A stretch of DNA of 64,000 nucleotides from Mesostigma viride (GCA_009746045.1 RPFO01000065.1:3230483-3294482), one strand, 5' to 3'. Counted from the first letter of the stretch, positions 32,738-42,478 are shown. Made by a program: numbers and translations. The notes: generated by a model from the letters alone, not told the origin.

Positions 32738-33765
32738 TCAGGCACCGGCTGTGCCGCTCCGCCGCTCCGCCGCTCCGCCGCCCGCCGGCTGCGCCGCCGG
32801 CCCGCCGCGCGCCGGCTGCCCCGCCCCGTAGCCCGTCGACAGGCTGCCCCGCCCCGCCGCATGCCAGCTGCGCCGGCCCGCCGCCCACGCGCGCCGGCAG
32901 CGCCGTTGGCCCCCCGCGCGCCGACGGCCCTGCCCCGCCGCCCGTTGACAGCCCCGCCCCGCCGCATGCCAGCTGCGCCGGCCCGCCGCCCATGCGCGCC
33001 GGCAGCGCCGCTGGCCCCCCGCGCGCCGACGGCCCTGCCCCGCCGCCCGTCGACTGCCCCGCCCCGCCGCCCGTCGACAGCCCTGCCCCGCCGCATGCAG
33101 GCTGCGCCGCCGCTGCCACCTCGCTGCGCGCTGGCTGCGCCACCTCGCCGCCCGCCGACGGCGCCGCCCCGCCGCGCACCGGCTGCCCCGCCCCGCCGCC
33201 CGTCGACTGCCCCGCCCCGCCGCATGCCAGCTGCGCCGGCCCGCCGCCCACGCGCGCCGGCAGCGCCGCTGGCCCCCCGCGCGCTGACGGCCCTGCCCCG
33301 CCGCCCGTCGACTGCCCCGCCCCGCCGCCCGTCGACAGCCCCGACCCACCGCATGCCAGGTGCGCCGGCCCGCCGCCCGCGCGCGCCGGCAGCGCCGCTG
33401 GCCCCCCGCGCGCCGACGGCCCTGCCCCGCCGCCCGTCGACAGCCCTGCCCCGCCGCCCGTCGACAGCCCCGCCCCGCCGCATGCCAGCTGCGCCGGCCC
33501 GCTGCCCACGCGCGCCGGCAGCGCCGCTGGCCCTGCCCCGCCGCCCGTCGACTGCCCCGCCCCGCCGCCCGTCGACAGCCCTGCCCCGCCGCATGCCAGG
33601 TGCGCCGGCCCGCCGCCCGCGCGCACCGGCAGCGCCGCTGGCCCCCCGCGCGCCGACGGCCCTGCCCCGCCGCCCGTCGACAGCCCCGCCCCGCCGCATG
33701 CCAGCTGCGCCGGCCGGCCGCCCATGCGCGCCATGCGCTTCGCAGGTCCATTGGGATCATGAGGC
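32738..33765 (-). repeat. GC-rich 100-130-bp minisatellite, probable intron
   Basis: About eight to ten units built from CCGCCGCATGCCAGCTGCG, CCGGCCCGCCGCCCACGCGC, GCCGGCAGCGCCGCTGGCC and CCGCCCGTCGAC blocks. All six frames are open (Arg/Ala/Pro/Gly proteins) only because the array lacks stops. It lies directly upstream of the splice acceptor at 32688 of the minus-strand gene. Confidence 0.85.
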
Positions 33766-33769
33766 CTGC

Positions 33770-35185
33770 GCAAAATCTCACCTCGGAGGCCCGTGCTACT
33801 TCTAGTAAGATGCTTGCATTTTCAATGCGTCACCTATATGCAGGCATAGAGGGTGGTACATGGCGCTAGACTCATCAAGGGATAGGAGCCATGCCCTCAG
33901 CAATTACTCACCTCCTGGCCCTTGCTGTTGCGGTCTCGGATGAAGATGATGGTCTACACGCCGCCGCATGCAAACAAGGAATGAGAGACAAAGCCGTGCG
34001 AGGCCAATATGGGCACAGTGAGAGAAACAAGTCGACGCGAACCTACATCACGAGTGTCAGCGAAGGGGACCCATGGGAGAAGTCTCCCTCCCATGGTATC
34101 ATTCACGGACACACGCAGCGGCCATGGGAACAGCCAAAACAGCAGGTTCACACACGCAAGGGCAACGACCTGCAGTGCCTGACCAGCATGTCGGTCAGTT
34201 GTGATTGGCAAGGCAGAGCCACACACACCAGGTACACGCTGCATGGGCAGGGAAGACGCTCTTACATGAGAAAAAGCGAGGAAACGTGCGCGAGAAGGAT
34301 ATTAAGAGCGATCCGCGCTAGAAGGATGCTACAATAGCATCATATATTCAAGAATTAGCAAAGAAAGATGTAGAAAAGAGACAAAAGAAAGAAATACGAG
34401 AGAAAGCAAAGACAGGGAGCTGCCAAACCGGGCAGACAAAAGGTTACGAGCGGCAAGAGTTGTGAACGCTGCACTTGATTGCTTTCTCTGACTTGTCAAC
34501 TGCGAAGAGTGACTGACTTACCTCTCTGGAAATGGTATGCTCAGCATCCCATGGTAATGAAATGGTGAGCTATGCTGTCAGACATGCCTATATAACATAG
34601 CTACCCTAGGGTCCTAATACAAAACTAGAAATCAAACCATACCGTGAGTTTCCCGGCTCGCACGGCCTCCTCCCTTTGTGCCAACGCCTGCAAACACAAC
34701 GGGCCGTGGAGGAGGGTGGAAAGGTGGGCAAGTGTGGAGGAGTTTGGGGGGGACCGGGTTGAGCAGCGGTGGGGGAAAGATGTGCCGGTCATGATGTTGT
34801 CAACTACAGCTGTTGTATCGTGATTCACCTTCAATAAGTCTACTGTTCTACATCCGGTGGTGGATGGACACAAGCAATAAAGGCCCCGCCCACAACTCAG
34901 ATTTCTTTAGAAAATCTACTGATCTACATTCGATGGCGCCTTCACAGAAGCAGGAAACTCCGCCCACCGGTCAAATGTGACGCCCAACAAAGCCCCAACT
35001 TATTTCTTCAAGAAGTATACTGTTTTACATCCGGTAGTGCTTGGACAGAAGCAATATGTAAAGCCCGCCCACAAATCGGATTTCTTTACGAAAAACCTGT
35101 TTTACATTCGATGGGGTCTTGACAGATTCAAGCAGCAATACTCGTTTCTACCTGCGTGCGACTGCAGCGGCCGAGTGCTGCAACT
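33770..35185. other. Interior of TIR transposon, no recognised exons
   Basis: Mixed composition; possible 5' exons of the minus-strand gene, but none could be supported. Around 34620-35140 related phrases recur (ACATCCGGTRGTG, TCTACTGTTCTACAT, CCCGCCCACAA), an old imperfect duplication. Confidence 0.35.
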
Positions 35186-35194
35186 TGCCTTCAC

Positions 35195-36400
35195 GTCCCA
35201 GTCTTCACGTGACAGTCCTGGTCTTCACGTCTTCACGTCTTCACGTCTTCACGTCTTCACGTCTTCACGTCTTCACGACTTCACCTGAACTTGCGGCGTA
35301 TCGTATCTTTGATACCTTGCATGCACGTCTTCACGTCTTCACGTCTTCACCGCGTCTTCACCTGTCTTCACCACGTCTTCACGGCTTCACGTCTTCACGG
35401 CTTCACGGCTTCACCTGAACACCTGAACTTCACCTGAACTTGCCGTATCGTGTCTTCACGTCTTCACGTCTTCACGTCTTCACGTCTTCACGTCTTCACC
35501 GCGTCTTCACCTGTCTTCACCACGTCTTCAGGCTTCACGGCTTCACGGCTTCACGGCTTCACCTGAACTTGCCGTATCGTGTCTTCACGTCTTCACGTCT
35601 TCACGTCTTCGCGTCTTCACGGCTTCACGGCTTCACCTGAACACCTGAACTTCACCTGAACTTGCCGTATCGTGTCTTCACGTCTTCACGTCTTCACGTC
35701 TTCACGTCTTCACCGCGTCTTCACCTGTCTTCACCACGTCTTCACGGCTTCACGTCTTCACGGCTTCACGGCTTCACCTGAACACCTGAACTTCACCTGA
35801 ACTTGCCGTATCGTGTCTTCACGTCTTCACGTCTTCACGTCTTCACGTCTTCACGTCTTCACGTCTTCACGTCTTCACCGCGTCTTCACCTGTCTTCACC
35901 ACGTCTTCACGTCTTCGCGTCTTCACGGCTTCACGGCTTCACCTGAACACCTGAACTTCACCTGAACTTGCCGTATCGTGTCTTCACGTCTTCACGTCTT
36001 CACGTCTTCACGTCTTCACGTCTTCACGTCTTCACCGCGTCTTCACCTGTCTTCACCACGTCTTCAGGCTTCACGGCTTCACGTCTTCACGGCTTCACCT
36101 GAACACCTGAACTTCACCTGAACTTGCCGTATCGTGTCTTCACGTCTTCACGTCTTCACGTCTTCACGTCTTCACGTCTTCACCGCGTCTTCACCTGTCT
36201 TCACCACGTCTTCACGGCTTCACGGCTTCACGTCTTCACGGCTTCACCTGAACACCTGAACTTCACCTGAACTTGCCGTATCGTGTCTTCACGTCTTCAC
36301 GTCTTCACGTCTTCACGTCTTCACGTCTTCACGTCTTCACCGCGTCTTCACCTGTCTTCACCACGTCTTCACGGCTTCACCTGAACACCTGAACTTTGCG
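35195..36400 (+). repeat. 8-bp satellite (CTTCACGT)n with higher-order structure
   Basis: Arrays of CTTCACGT with GGCTTCACG and CGCGTCTTCACCTG variants. About seven higher-order units of 95-165 bp, each start marked by TTGCCGTATCGTG (35446, 35571, 35665, 35804, 35967, 36124, 36274) and ending in CACCTGAACACCTGAACTT. Confidence 0.95.
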
Positions 36401-36561
36401 TATCGTATCTTTCATACATTGCATCATTTGCATGCCTTGGAGCTGCACGTCTTCAAGCAGTGTCACCCAGTTCCCGCTTGATTCAAATGCACTTCGCGCT
36501 TGAATTCGTGACTTCGCCCCGCTCAAGGTGGAAAGAATGATGGGCACTAGCCACGGGAACT

Positions 36562-36909
36562 ATGCCCGATGCTGATAGCCGAAGCGATGACATGGACGAA
36601 TTGATTGATTTGTGTTATGCCGGGGACGATTGTAGAAAATGGGTGCTAGGAAAGAAATCTGGTGCCATGAAAGTAGATTTTTTGGCCGGTGCAAACCACC
36701 AATGCGCCGGCCGATGTGGCAAGGTCCTGCACGGCAGCCAGAGCGCACCCAGCCAGAGCGTACCCAGCCGCTTCCGCCGCCGACCCCCGTACTGGTGGGC
36801 GTGGAACAGACGATGAGAGAGATGCAACGAGCTATGGAGAACCAAAGCAAGAAGGTTGAAGAGCTTGGTTTGCAGCTGCGTCAAGAGGTGCAGAAACAAG
36901 TGGTCCAGC

Positions 36910-36957
<48 letters not shown>

Positions 36958-36994
36958 TGCAGCAGCAACTGCAGCAGCAACTGCAGCAACAACT

Positions 36995-37063
<69 letters not shown>

Positions 37064-38432
37064 CTTCAGTTCCCGCAGGCAGCGTCGGCAATGTCGCAGT
37101 TTCCACAGGCATTGTCGGCACTGCAGCAGTTTTCGCAGGGACCGTCGGCAGCAGAGCAGTTCCCGCAGGGATCATCGGTGGTGCAGCAGTTCTTTGTGAG
37201 TCATTCGTGTAGTGTTGAGTGGGTGGGGTGGGTGTGTGTGTGGGGGGGGGGTGTAGGGGGGTTTGACTGTGTGACTGTGTGACTGCGTGGCTGCTTGGCT
37301 GGAAAGGAGGGTGCGTGGCTGTGTGGCTGCGTGGCTGCGCTGCTGCGTGCTGCGTGGCTGCGTGGCTGCGTGGCTGCGCTGCTGCGTGGCTGCGTGGCTG
37401 CGTGGCTGTGTGGCTGCGTGGCTGCGCTGCTGCGTGGCTGCGTGGCTGCGTGGCTGCGTGGCTGCTTGGCTGGAAAGGAGGGTGCGTGGCTGTGTGGCTG
37501 CGTGGCTGCGCTGCTGCGTGGCTGCGTGGCTGCTTGGCTGGAAAGGAGGGTGCGTGGCTGTGTGGCTGCGTGGCTGCGTGGCTGCGTGGCTGCGTGGCTG
37601 CGTGGCTGCGTGGCTGCGTGGCTGGAAAGGAGGGTGCGTGGCTGTGTGGCTGCGTGGCTGCGCTGCTGCGTGGCTGCGTGGCTGCGCTGCTGCGTGGCTG
37701 CGTGGCTGCGTGGCTGTGTGGCTGCGTGGCTGCGCTGCTGCGTGGCTGCGTGGCTGCGTGGCTGCGTGGCTGCGTGGCTGCGTGGCTGCTTGGCTGGAAA
37801 GGAGGGTGCGTGGCTGTGTGGCTGCGTGGCTGCGCTGCTGCGTGGCTGCGTGGCTGCGTGGCTGGAAAGGAGGGTGCGTGGCTGTGTGGCTGCGTGGCTG
37901 CGCTGCTGCGTGGCTGCGTGGCTGCGTGGCTGCGTGGCTGCTTGGCTGGAAAGGAGGGTGCGTGGCTGTGTGGCTGCGTAGCTGCGCTGCTGCGTGGCTG
38001 CGTGGCTGCGTGGCTGCGTGGCTGCGTGGCTGCGTGGCTGGAAAGGAGGGTGCGTGGCTGTGTGGCTGCGTGGCTGCGCTGCTGCGTGGCTGCGTGGCTG
38101 CGTGGCTGCGTGGTTGGCTGGGGGGGGGGGGGTGGCGGGTGCGTGGATGCGTGGATGTGTGGCTGGGTGGGTGCGTCACTGCGTGGCTGGCTGGCTCTGT
38201 GGCTGCGTGGGCGGCTGGATGGCCGGGTCAGCGTGGCTTCGTGTTCAATGGGATGCTAATATGTTGTTGCCTTTGGATGCCACAGTTCATGGATTCTTTT
38301 GTTCACATGCAGGTGCTGCCGTCTTCCCCATCGACGTCGTCAAGACCGATGTCGCCAAGAAGGATGATGCAATCACTCTCGGCCATGTTTAACTCATGTG
38401 GGCCTTCATGGCCATACGGGAAATATTATTGA
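36562..38432 (+). CDS. Gln-rich coiled-coil protein of the TIR transposon (3' exons)
   Basis: A first block in one frame (DELIDLCYAGDDCRKWVLGK from the ATG at 36562) is followed, in another frame, by PPPTPVLVGVEQTMREM. A coiled-coil segment follows (MENQSKKVEELGLQLRQEVQ), then a polyglutamine tract, then Phe-Pro-Gln repeats (SQFPQALSALQQFSQGPS). An intron or frameshift must join the first two blocks. The donor TTT|GTGAGT ends the exon at 37195. The last exon is 38313-38432 after TTCACATGCAG: 39 residues and TGA. An AATAAA lies at about 38712. The 1.1-kb intron is mostly minisatellite. Position and exon layout parallel the plus-strand gene of the CACTA element. Function unknown. Confidence 0.5.
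36915..37062 (+). repeat. (CAG)n tract coding polyglutamine
   Basis: About 48 CAG/CAA/CTG triplets, with regular CAACTG interruptions in the middle. Confidence 0.95.
37262..38125 (+). repeat. 8-bp satellite (TGGCTGCG)n inside an intron
   Basis: Arrays of TGGCTGCG with CGCTGCTGCG variants, punctuated about every 70-170 bp by GGCTGGAAAGGAGGGTG. Open frames in all phases (Cys/Val/Ala/Trp or Ser/His/Ala/Thr repeats) are an artefact of the 8-bp unit. It lies between the donor at 37196 and the acceptor at 38312. Confidence 0.95.
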
Positions 38433-38439
38433 ATCAGTT

Positions 38440-38900
38440 CTTTGACACTGAGTTGGCACTACGCAACACCTTTGATGCACATGAGTGCAGGGCGCATGTG
38501 TTGAAACCATGCAACCATGGCGATCCCTCAAAAAGTTTGGTTATGTAATAAGTGACACAATTATTCCGGACGTATGATGGCCCAACGTCCTGTAAGGTTG
38601 AGTTGTCTTGGAGGAGGAGCGTGATGACCGCGGAAGCCGCGTGGGTGTCTGTAGTGCTATATCTTGAAGATGTACGGTCTTGGAAGAGTTATGGTCTTGG
38701 AATCATATAATAATGAACTTGGAATAAAGTTGCGGGCAGCCTTCAATTGGCATATGTTGTCTCATTGATGTTGTCTCATTGCGTTAATGGGTCAATTGTC
38801 TTAGTTTATATAATGTATATCTTGGGAAACTCATTGCTTCAATAAAATGCATGCTAGGCGCAATCAACCCCCACAAACACATCTGAAAACTGCACAGTGC
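38440..38900. other. Right non-coding part of the TIR transposon
   Basis: 3' untranslated and terminal sequence with an AATAAA at about 38712; no further gene. Confidence 0.5.
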
Positions 38901-38951
38901 ATCAAATGTATCCTAGACAAAAAAATGTATCCTAATCCGGTAAAACCACCC

Positions 38952-40222
38952 ATGCACATCAACGAGAAGGAGGTGCGGGCTGCACACTTGAAGGGCGTGG
39001 AGAGGAGTGCGCGCAGCTTGGCAAACCGAGGCAAGCGGGTGGTGAGGTTGGTGGACTCCACCGCGGCGTTGGGCTGCTTGGCTAAGGGGCGGTCCTCATC
39101 CCACAAGCTCAACAAGCAGTGCCGCCGCTTGTGCGCGCTGACCCTCGCCACGGGGAGTCGTTCCCAATGGGTGTGGACGCCGAGTGCACTTCAACCAGCC
39201 GATGGCGTTTCTCGCGGCCAATCCATGGCGACTTTCTTGGCAGGCTGGGTGCGCGACCTGACCGCGGAAGGCATCCATCCTAACCCGGGGCCCCCTGCAC
39301 CTGTTAGCTACCTTCCATTGCTAGAGGGGAAAGTAAAGCCGGCTACTTTGCTGGCCTACCGTCGTGGTCTTGATTCCCTCTTGACTTGGTGGGAGGCTGG
39401 TGGGCGGGCGGACGGGTCATCGTCACGAGCTGACACCCTTGAGGAGACATTTTGTGCGTATGTCGCCTGGGCTCATTTTCGGGGGTACAGCCGCCAAGTG
39501 TGTGTCAATGCCTTGATGGGGTTGCAACTTTATTATCCCGGTATGGTGAAGCGGTGGGACTTGGCCCGTGGCGTCCTCGCTGGGTGGAAAACACTTGTGC
39601 CCCCCCGTGCCCCTCCTCCCATTCCATGGGAGGCGGCGTTTGCACTTGCCAGCACGATGGTCATGCAAGGTCAGCGCCTTGCGGGCCTGCTGGTTGTCAT
39701 CGTGTTCCGCCATTACCTGCGAATCTCGGAGGCGCTGAACCTCCGTGTTGGCCATGTGCGCCTCCAGCCTGACGTTCGGCTTGGGCCGGCTCAACGGGGC
39801 GCCCTACTGCTGAGGTCTACCAAGACCTCTAAGGGCAAGACTCAGTCAGTGGTGGTAGAAGATGTGATGTCTGAAACCATCCTCCGTCACTGCATCGCGG
39901 GTAAGCACGCTTGGGAGGCCGTGTTCCCTTTCACCTACCCGCAATTCCGGCGCATTTGGCAGGCTGCGAGTCAGGCCTTGGGGGTCGCCCAGATTTTCAC
40001 CATTCACGGGCTGCGGCATGGAGGTGCCACTCACGATTTCCTCGCGGGTCGCAGCATGGGGGACATCCAGGGCCGGGGGCGCTGGCTTAGCAGCTCCACG
40101 GTTGCCCATTATGTGGGCTTGCACCGCAGTTTGGAGGTGCAGCTGCCTGAGGTTATTCTTCGGGCCATGGCCGCCTGCCCCCCTCGGGCCTGGCGGGCTA
40201 TTTTGAAATTGCCCTCCACCTA
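38952..40222 (+). CDS. PAT-element RNase H end fused to tyrosine recombinase
   Basis: Picks up RNase H in phase after the DNA transposon: NEKEVRAAHLKGV (E), VRLVDSTAALGCL (D), TPSALQPADGVSRGQ (final D in the AD-x-x-SR motif). A linker with the 2A-like motif EGIHPNPGP (39267-39293) follows. The recombinase then integrates the circular DNA. The N-terminal SAM-like helical part starts near KPATLLAYRRGLDSLLTWW. Catalytic residues seen: R in HYLRISEALNLRVGHV, K probably in LLLRSTKTSKGK, H-x-x-R in TIHGLRHGGATHDF, W/H position in GRGRWLSSS, and the nucleophile Y in TVAHYVGLH. The frame is open to TAA at 40220-40222. Confidence 0.9.
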
Positions 40223-40295
40223 ATTTGGTTGTTCATTTCTCTGTCATTATGCTAGGTTCTTTGCCCCTGGCATGGATCGCCAGGGAGGGATATAA

Positions 40296-40430
40296 GGGTA
40301 AGGCTAGCCTTTGCCAAGCAATAAGTGTTCCCATGAGCATCGGCGGCCGGGATGTGGCCTGCCTTTTGTATGTGCTCCACTCATTGTTTTAATAAAGAGT
40401 CTGGTTACCCTGGAGTTCCACGGTTAATAG
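40296..40430 (+). repeat. Split direct repeat B1 of PAT element
   Basis: 135 bp repeated at 40893-41027. It contains AATAAA (about 40391) for 3' end formation and directly abuts A2. Confidence 0.92.
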
Positions 40431-40867
40431 AATCGTGGTTCTCTGAACATAGTTTCTTTATAGTGAGATGGAAGGGTAGCCGCTATAGCTAGGTTATTGG
40501 GTTCACGTGACATACCTTTTGAGGCCGGTGCGGCCTGATCCGGATCAGTCGTGGCCAAAGCTTTGGCCAGTTTTTCTTGGCCAGGTGGCAGGAGCTACGT
40601 TGAGATATAAACCTGCCACTGTCTAGGTTTCTTGGCTCATGGCGTAGTGATTAACTACTAGATCTAGATTCTTTCTCTCACGCAGTATGTGACCTAATAG
40701 CCCCGGCAGCCTTACGTAAGCTGCCGGCAATTAGAACGCCACATTGCGTCATTTGTTCAGACGCAACATTTGCGTGGCGAAAAAATGCCGTCCGGGCCAA
40801 GGCCGCATGACACGCAAAAAAGGACAAAAACAAACCCACCTAGCTAAGGTCGGCCTCTTTTCTTTTC
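40431..40867 (+). repeat. Split direct repeat A2 of PAT element
   Basis: Copy of A1 (26435-26874) with a few indels, such as a missing ACGT in the CTCACGTACGCAG region. Confidence 0.92.
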
Positions 40868-40892
40868 CCGCCCACCCTCCCTGCGTGTTTGG

Positions 40893-41027
40893 GGGTAAGG
40901 CTAGCCTTTGCCAAGCAATAAGTGTTCCCATGAGCATCGGCGGCCGGGATGTGGCCTGCCTTTTGTATGTGCTCCACTCATTGTTTTAATAAAGAGTCTG
41001 GTTACCCTGGAGTTCCACGGTTAATAG
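40893..41027 (+). repeat. Split direct repeat B2 of PAT element
   Basis: Copy of B1. It ends GGTTAATAG, after which the Copia leader resumes. Confidence 0.92.
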
Positions 41028-41091
41028 AAAATGGGTTTGTTTTTGCTCGTCGTTTTAACGCGTGTGTTTTTACCGGAGTTTTTTTAATGCC

Positions 41092-41477
41092 AGTTATGGG
41101 AAACACAGAGCTGGAAATGCTCAGGCAGTGCCAAACTGAATGGCGTGTGTGTGAACGACGAGACACCTTGGCATTAGGATAGAATGGCACATATACCGCT
41201 GGTCAGCCGTCACTTGCGGCTGACCAGACTTTGCGTAAGTTAAGCCTAACTTACTGATCCTGGACGGACTAGCCTATCAGTTACAACCTGATCTAGTCAG
41301 TCCTAACATGACAACTACAGTCCCGGTACCGAGGTACCGGCTCATCACATACTGAGTATAGCCACGTGTCCATGCCACGACTGCTCTAGTAGTCCAGCAC
41401 CGTCCCAGTACCCAATTGGGCGCCGGCGGTGCTGGCACGTGTCCACTTAGGCTACAGGCGGGAGACTTAGACTAACT
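41092..41477 (-). repeat. 5' LTR of Copia element
   Basis: 386-bp partner of 17381-17762. On the minus strand the sequence just past the LTR reads TGGCATTAAAAAAACTCC (sharing the last LTR base). This starts with TGG as a tRNA primer-binding site should, but I could not match it to a specific tRNA. Confidence 0.9.
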
Positions 41478-41482
41478 CCATG

Positions 41483-41789
41483 GATGTTGCACTAAGAATT
41501 TAGCCATGCTATGCCTATGCAGAGAGATGCTCTCTGTCGAGAAGCCATGCCCTACTAGCTTTTGTATAGCCATGATGATCTTCCCCACCTATGACGGGCT
41601 CCCCTTAGCTGGGCGTTGCCCGAGACTCTGGGTGGTGCAGGTGCCCTAGTGCACCTAGAGCAAGTGTTGTTTACATTCCCACCCTTGCAGGAAGTAGCTT
41701 AGAATGTATTATAGGCGTATATGCCCCCTGTCTGGGCTATGTGCTACAGATACTCCCAACGGAGTTATGTTCCTAATTAATTAATTAGT
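41483..41789 (+). mobile_element. Right part of the LINE 3' end split by the Copia element
   Basis: Continues the family 3' UTR. It includes the stem-loop ACTCC-CAAC-GGAGT (41752-41765) and a TTAA-repeat tail, followed by ATAGTTG (41790-41796). Confidence 0.85.
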
Positions 41790-41809
41790 ATAGTTGTCTC
41801 ACTTCATAT

Positions 41810-42016
41810 CAAGGAGACAACCAGCGCATGAGGCCAGAAATCGGGAGAATCCGGACCATGGTAGCTCGAGCCTGCCGTTATCTTGTCCGCGTGTTCGAGT
41901 CGTTCAGGATGATGAAGATGAATGGTGATGGAAATCTGTATCCTTGTGCATTGAAACTATGGCTGGCTTACGTGTAGAGCGACTAGTAGATGACCTAGAC
42001 GGTGGGGCCGGAAACA
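41810..42016 (-). mobile_element. SINE-like retroposon, about 207 bp
   Basis: A perfect 14-bp target duplication GTCTCACTTCATAT (41796-41809 and 42017-42030) flanks it. Read on the minus strand it starts TGTTTCCGGCCCCACCG and ends GCTGGTTGTCTCCTTG. It shares most of its length with 56519-56735 and its 3' half with 45253-45385 and 47766-47850. No ORF. Confidence 0.88.
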
Positions 42017-42030
42017 GTCTCACTTCATAT

Positions 42031-42359
42031 ATTTAAAAATATAATTTCTTACAGCATAGCGGTGAAGGCAACCACGTTCCCCCCTTTGCTCTGCTGTAAG
42101 TAATTACATTTTTAAATATATATTCTGGTTCCGAATTAGTCCTATTGTCGGCCTGCATCTTATCATTTCTAAAGGATCATTTCTAGGAGTACTCGGATTC
42201 ACTTCAATGGCCGGCGTAGCGTGGTAGGTACACTGGTGGCGTGGGACCTCCGTCCTCCACTGACTTGCCGAACCTGAAGTCTGAACTCTATTATAATTAT
42301 GTTGTCTCATGCCAGGGTTCTTTTCCAAAATGGTTACGGAAGGTTACTATGAACTGTAC
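42031..42359. other. Non-coding spacer
   Basis: AT-rich 5' part, with an imperfect inverted repeat of ATATATTTAAAAATATAATT-type sequence (42023-42045 against 42103-42122). No gene. Confidence 0.4.
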
Positions 42360-42478
42360 AGTCATTCCCGTGTTAAGTTACGATCGCTGCCAAAATCTCG
42401 GCCTCGTAACCAGGCTCGTAACTTAAAATTAAAGCGGGAACGTAACCTTGAGAGTGGTAACTTAACGCGGGAATGACT
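42360..42478. mobile_element. Foldback/MITE-like element, 119 bp
   Basis: Terminal inverted repeats of 22 bp (21 matching): AGTCATTCCCGTGTTAAG... at 42360-42381, its inverse at 42457-42478. A second copy of the TAACTTA/GCGGGAA words lies inside, so most of the element can fold. No coding capacity. A target duplication is not clear. Confidence 0.7.

Larger units (their letters stand above)
29886..38951. mobile_element. 9.07-kb TIR DNA transposon with 3-bp target duplication
   Basis: The inverted termini are GGGTGGTTTTACCGG... at 29886 and its exact inverse ending at 38951, about 27 bp long. The target duplication is ATG (29883-29885 and 38952-38954); removing the element and one ATG restores the RNase H reading frame. 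Subterminal copies of ATGTATCCTA occur in both orientations within 60 bp of each end. It contains a minus-strand gene ending at 31191, a plus-strand gene ending at 38432 and several tandem arrays. The 3-bp duplication and the architecture resemble the CACTA-type element at 2157, but the terminal bases differ and no transposase motif was recognised. Confidence 0.9.
26435..41027 (+). mobile_element. PAT/Kangaroo-like tyrosine-recombinase retrotransposon
   Basis: It has the split-direct-repeat structure of the PAT group of DIRS-like elements (Kangaroo of Volvox is a known algal example): A1 26435-26874, coding region, B1 40296-40430 joined directly to A2 40431-40867, a 25-bp spacer, and B2 40893-41027. 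It encodes a Gag-like protein, RT, RNase H and a tyrosine recombinase. No target duplication is seen, as expected for recombinase-mediated integration. It sits in the leader of the Copia element. It is split in turn by the DNA transposon at 29886-38951, leaving about 5.5 kb of its own sequence. Confidence 0.9.
17381..41477 (-). mobile_element. Copia-type LTR retrotransposon, interrupted by other elements
   Basis: LTRs at 17381-17762 (3' LTR) and 41092-41477 (5' LTR) are direct repeats differing by a few indels and substitutions. The 5-bp duplication CCATG flanks the whole (17376-17380 and 41478-41482). The LTRs end in AGTTA/TAACT inverted repeats. From high to low coordinates: 5' LTR, leader, [PAT element], Gag, zinc knuckle, integrase, aspartic protease, reverse transcriptase, RNase H, polypurine tract, 3' LTR. 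RT and RNase H are of the Copia type. The coding region is broken by frameshifts, stops and two further insertions, so this copy is dead. Confidence 0.9.

Noticed and set aside
32718-33805. Long Arg/Ala/Pro/Gly-rich open frames on both strands
   Set aside because: All frames are open because the GC-rich minisatellite lacks stop codons; there is no codon signal and no homology. Treated as a repeat, probably intronic.
35195-36400. CRISPR-like array
   Set aside because: Direct 8-bp tandem repeats without unique spacers in a eukaryotic transposon; not a CRISPR.
37172-38432. Long Cys/Val/Ala/Trp and Ser/His/Thr repeat proteins
   Set aside because: An 8-bp satellite translates to the same peptide in all frames. 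Flanked by a GTGAGT donor and a CAG acceptor, so intronic.
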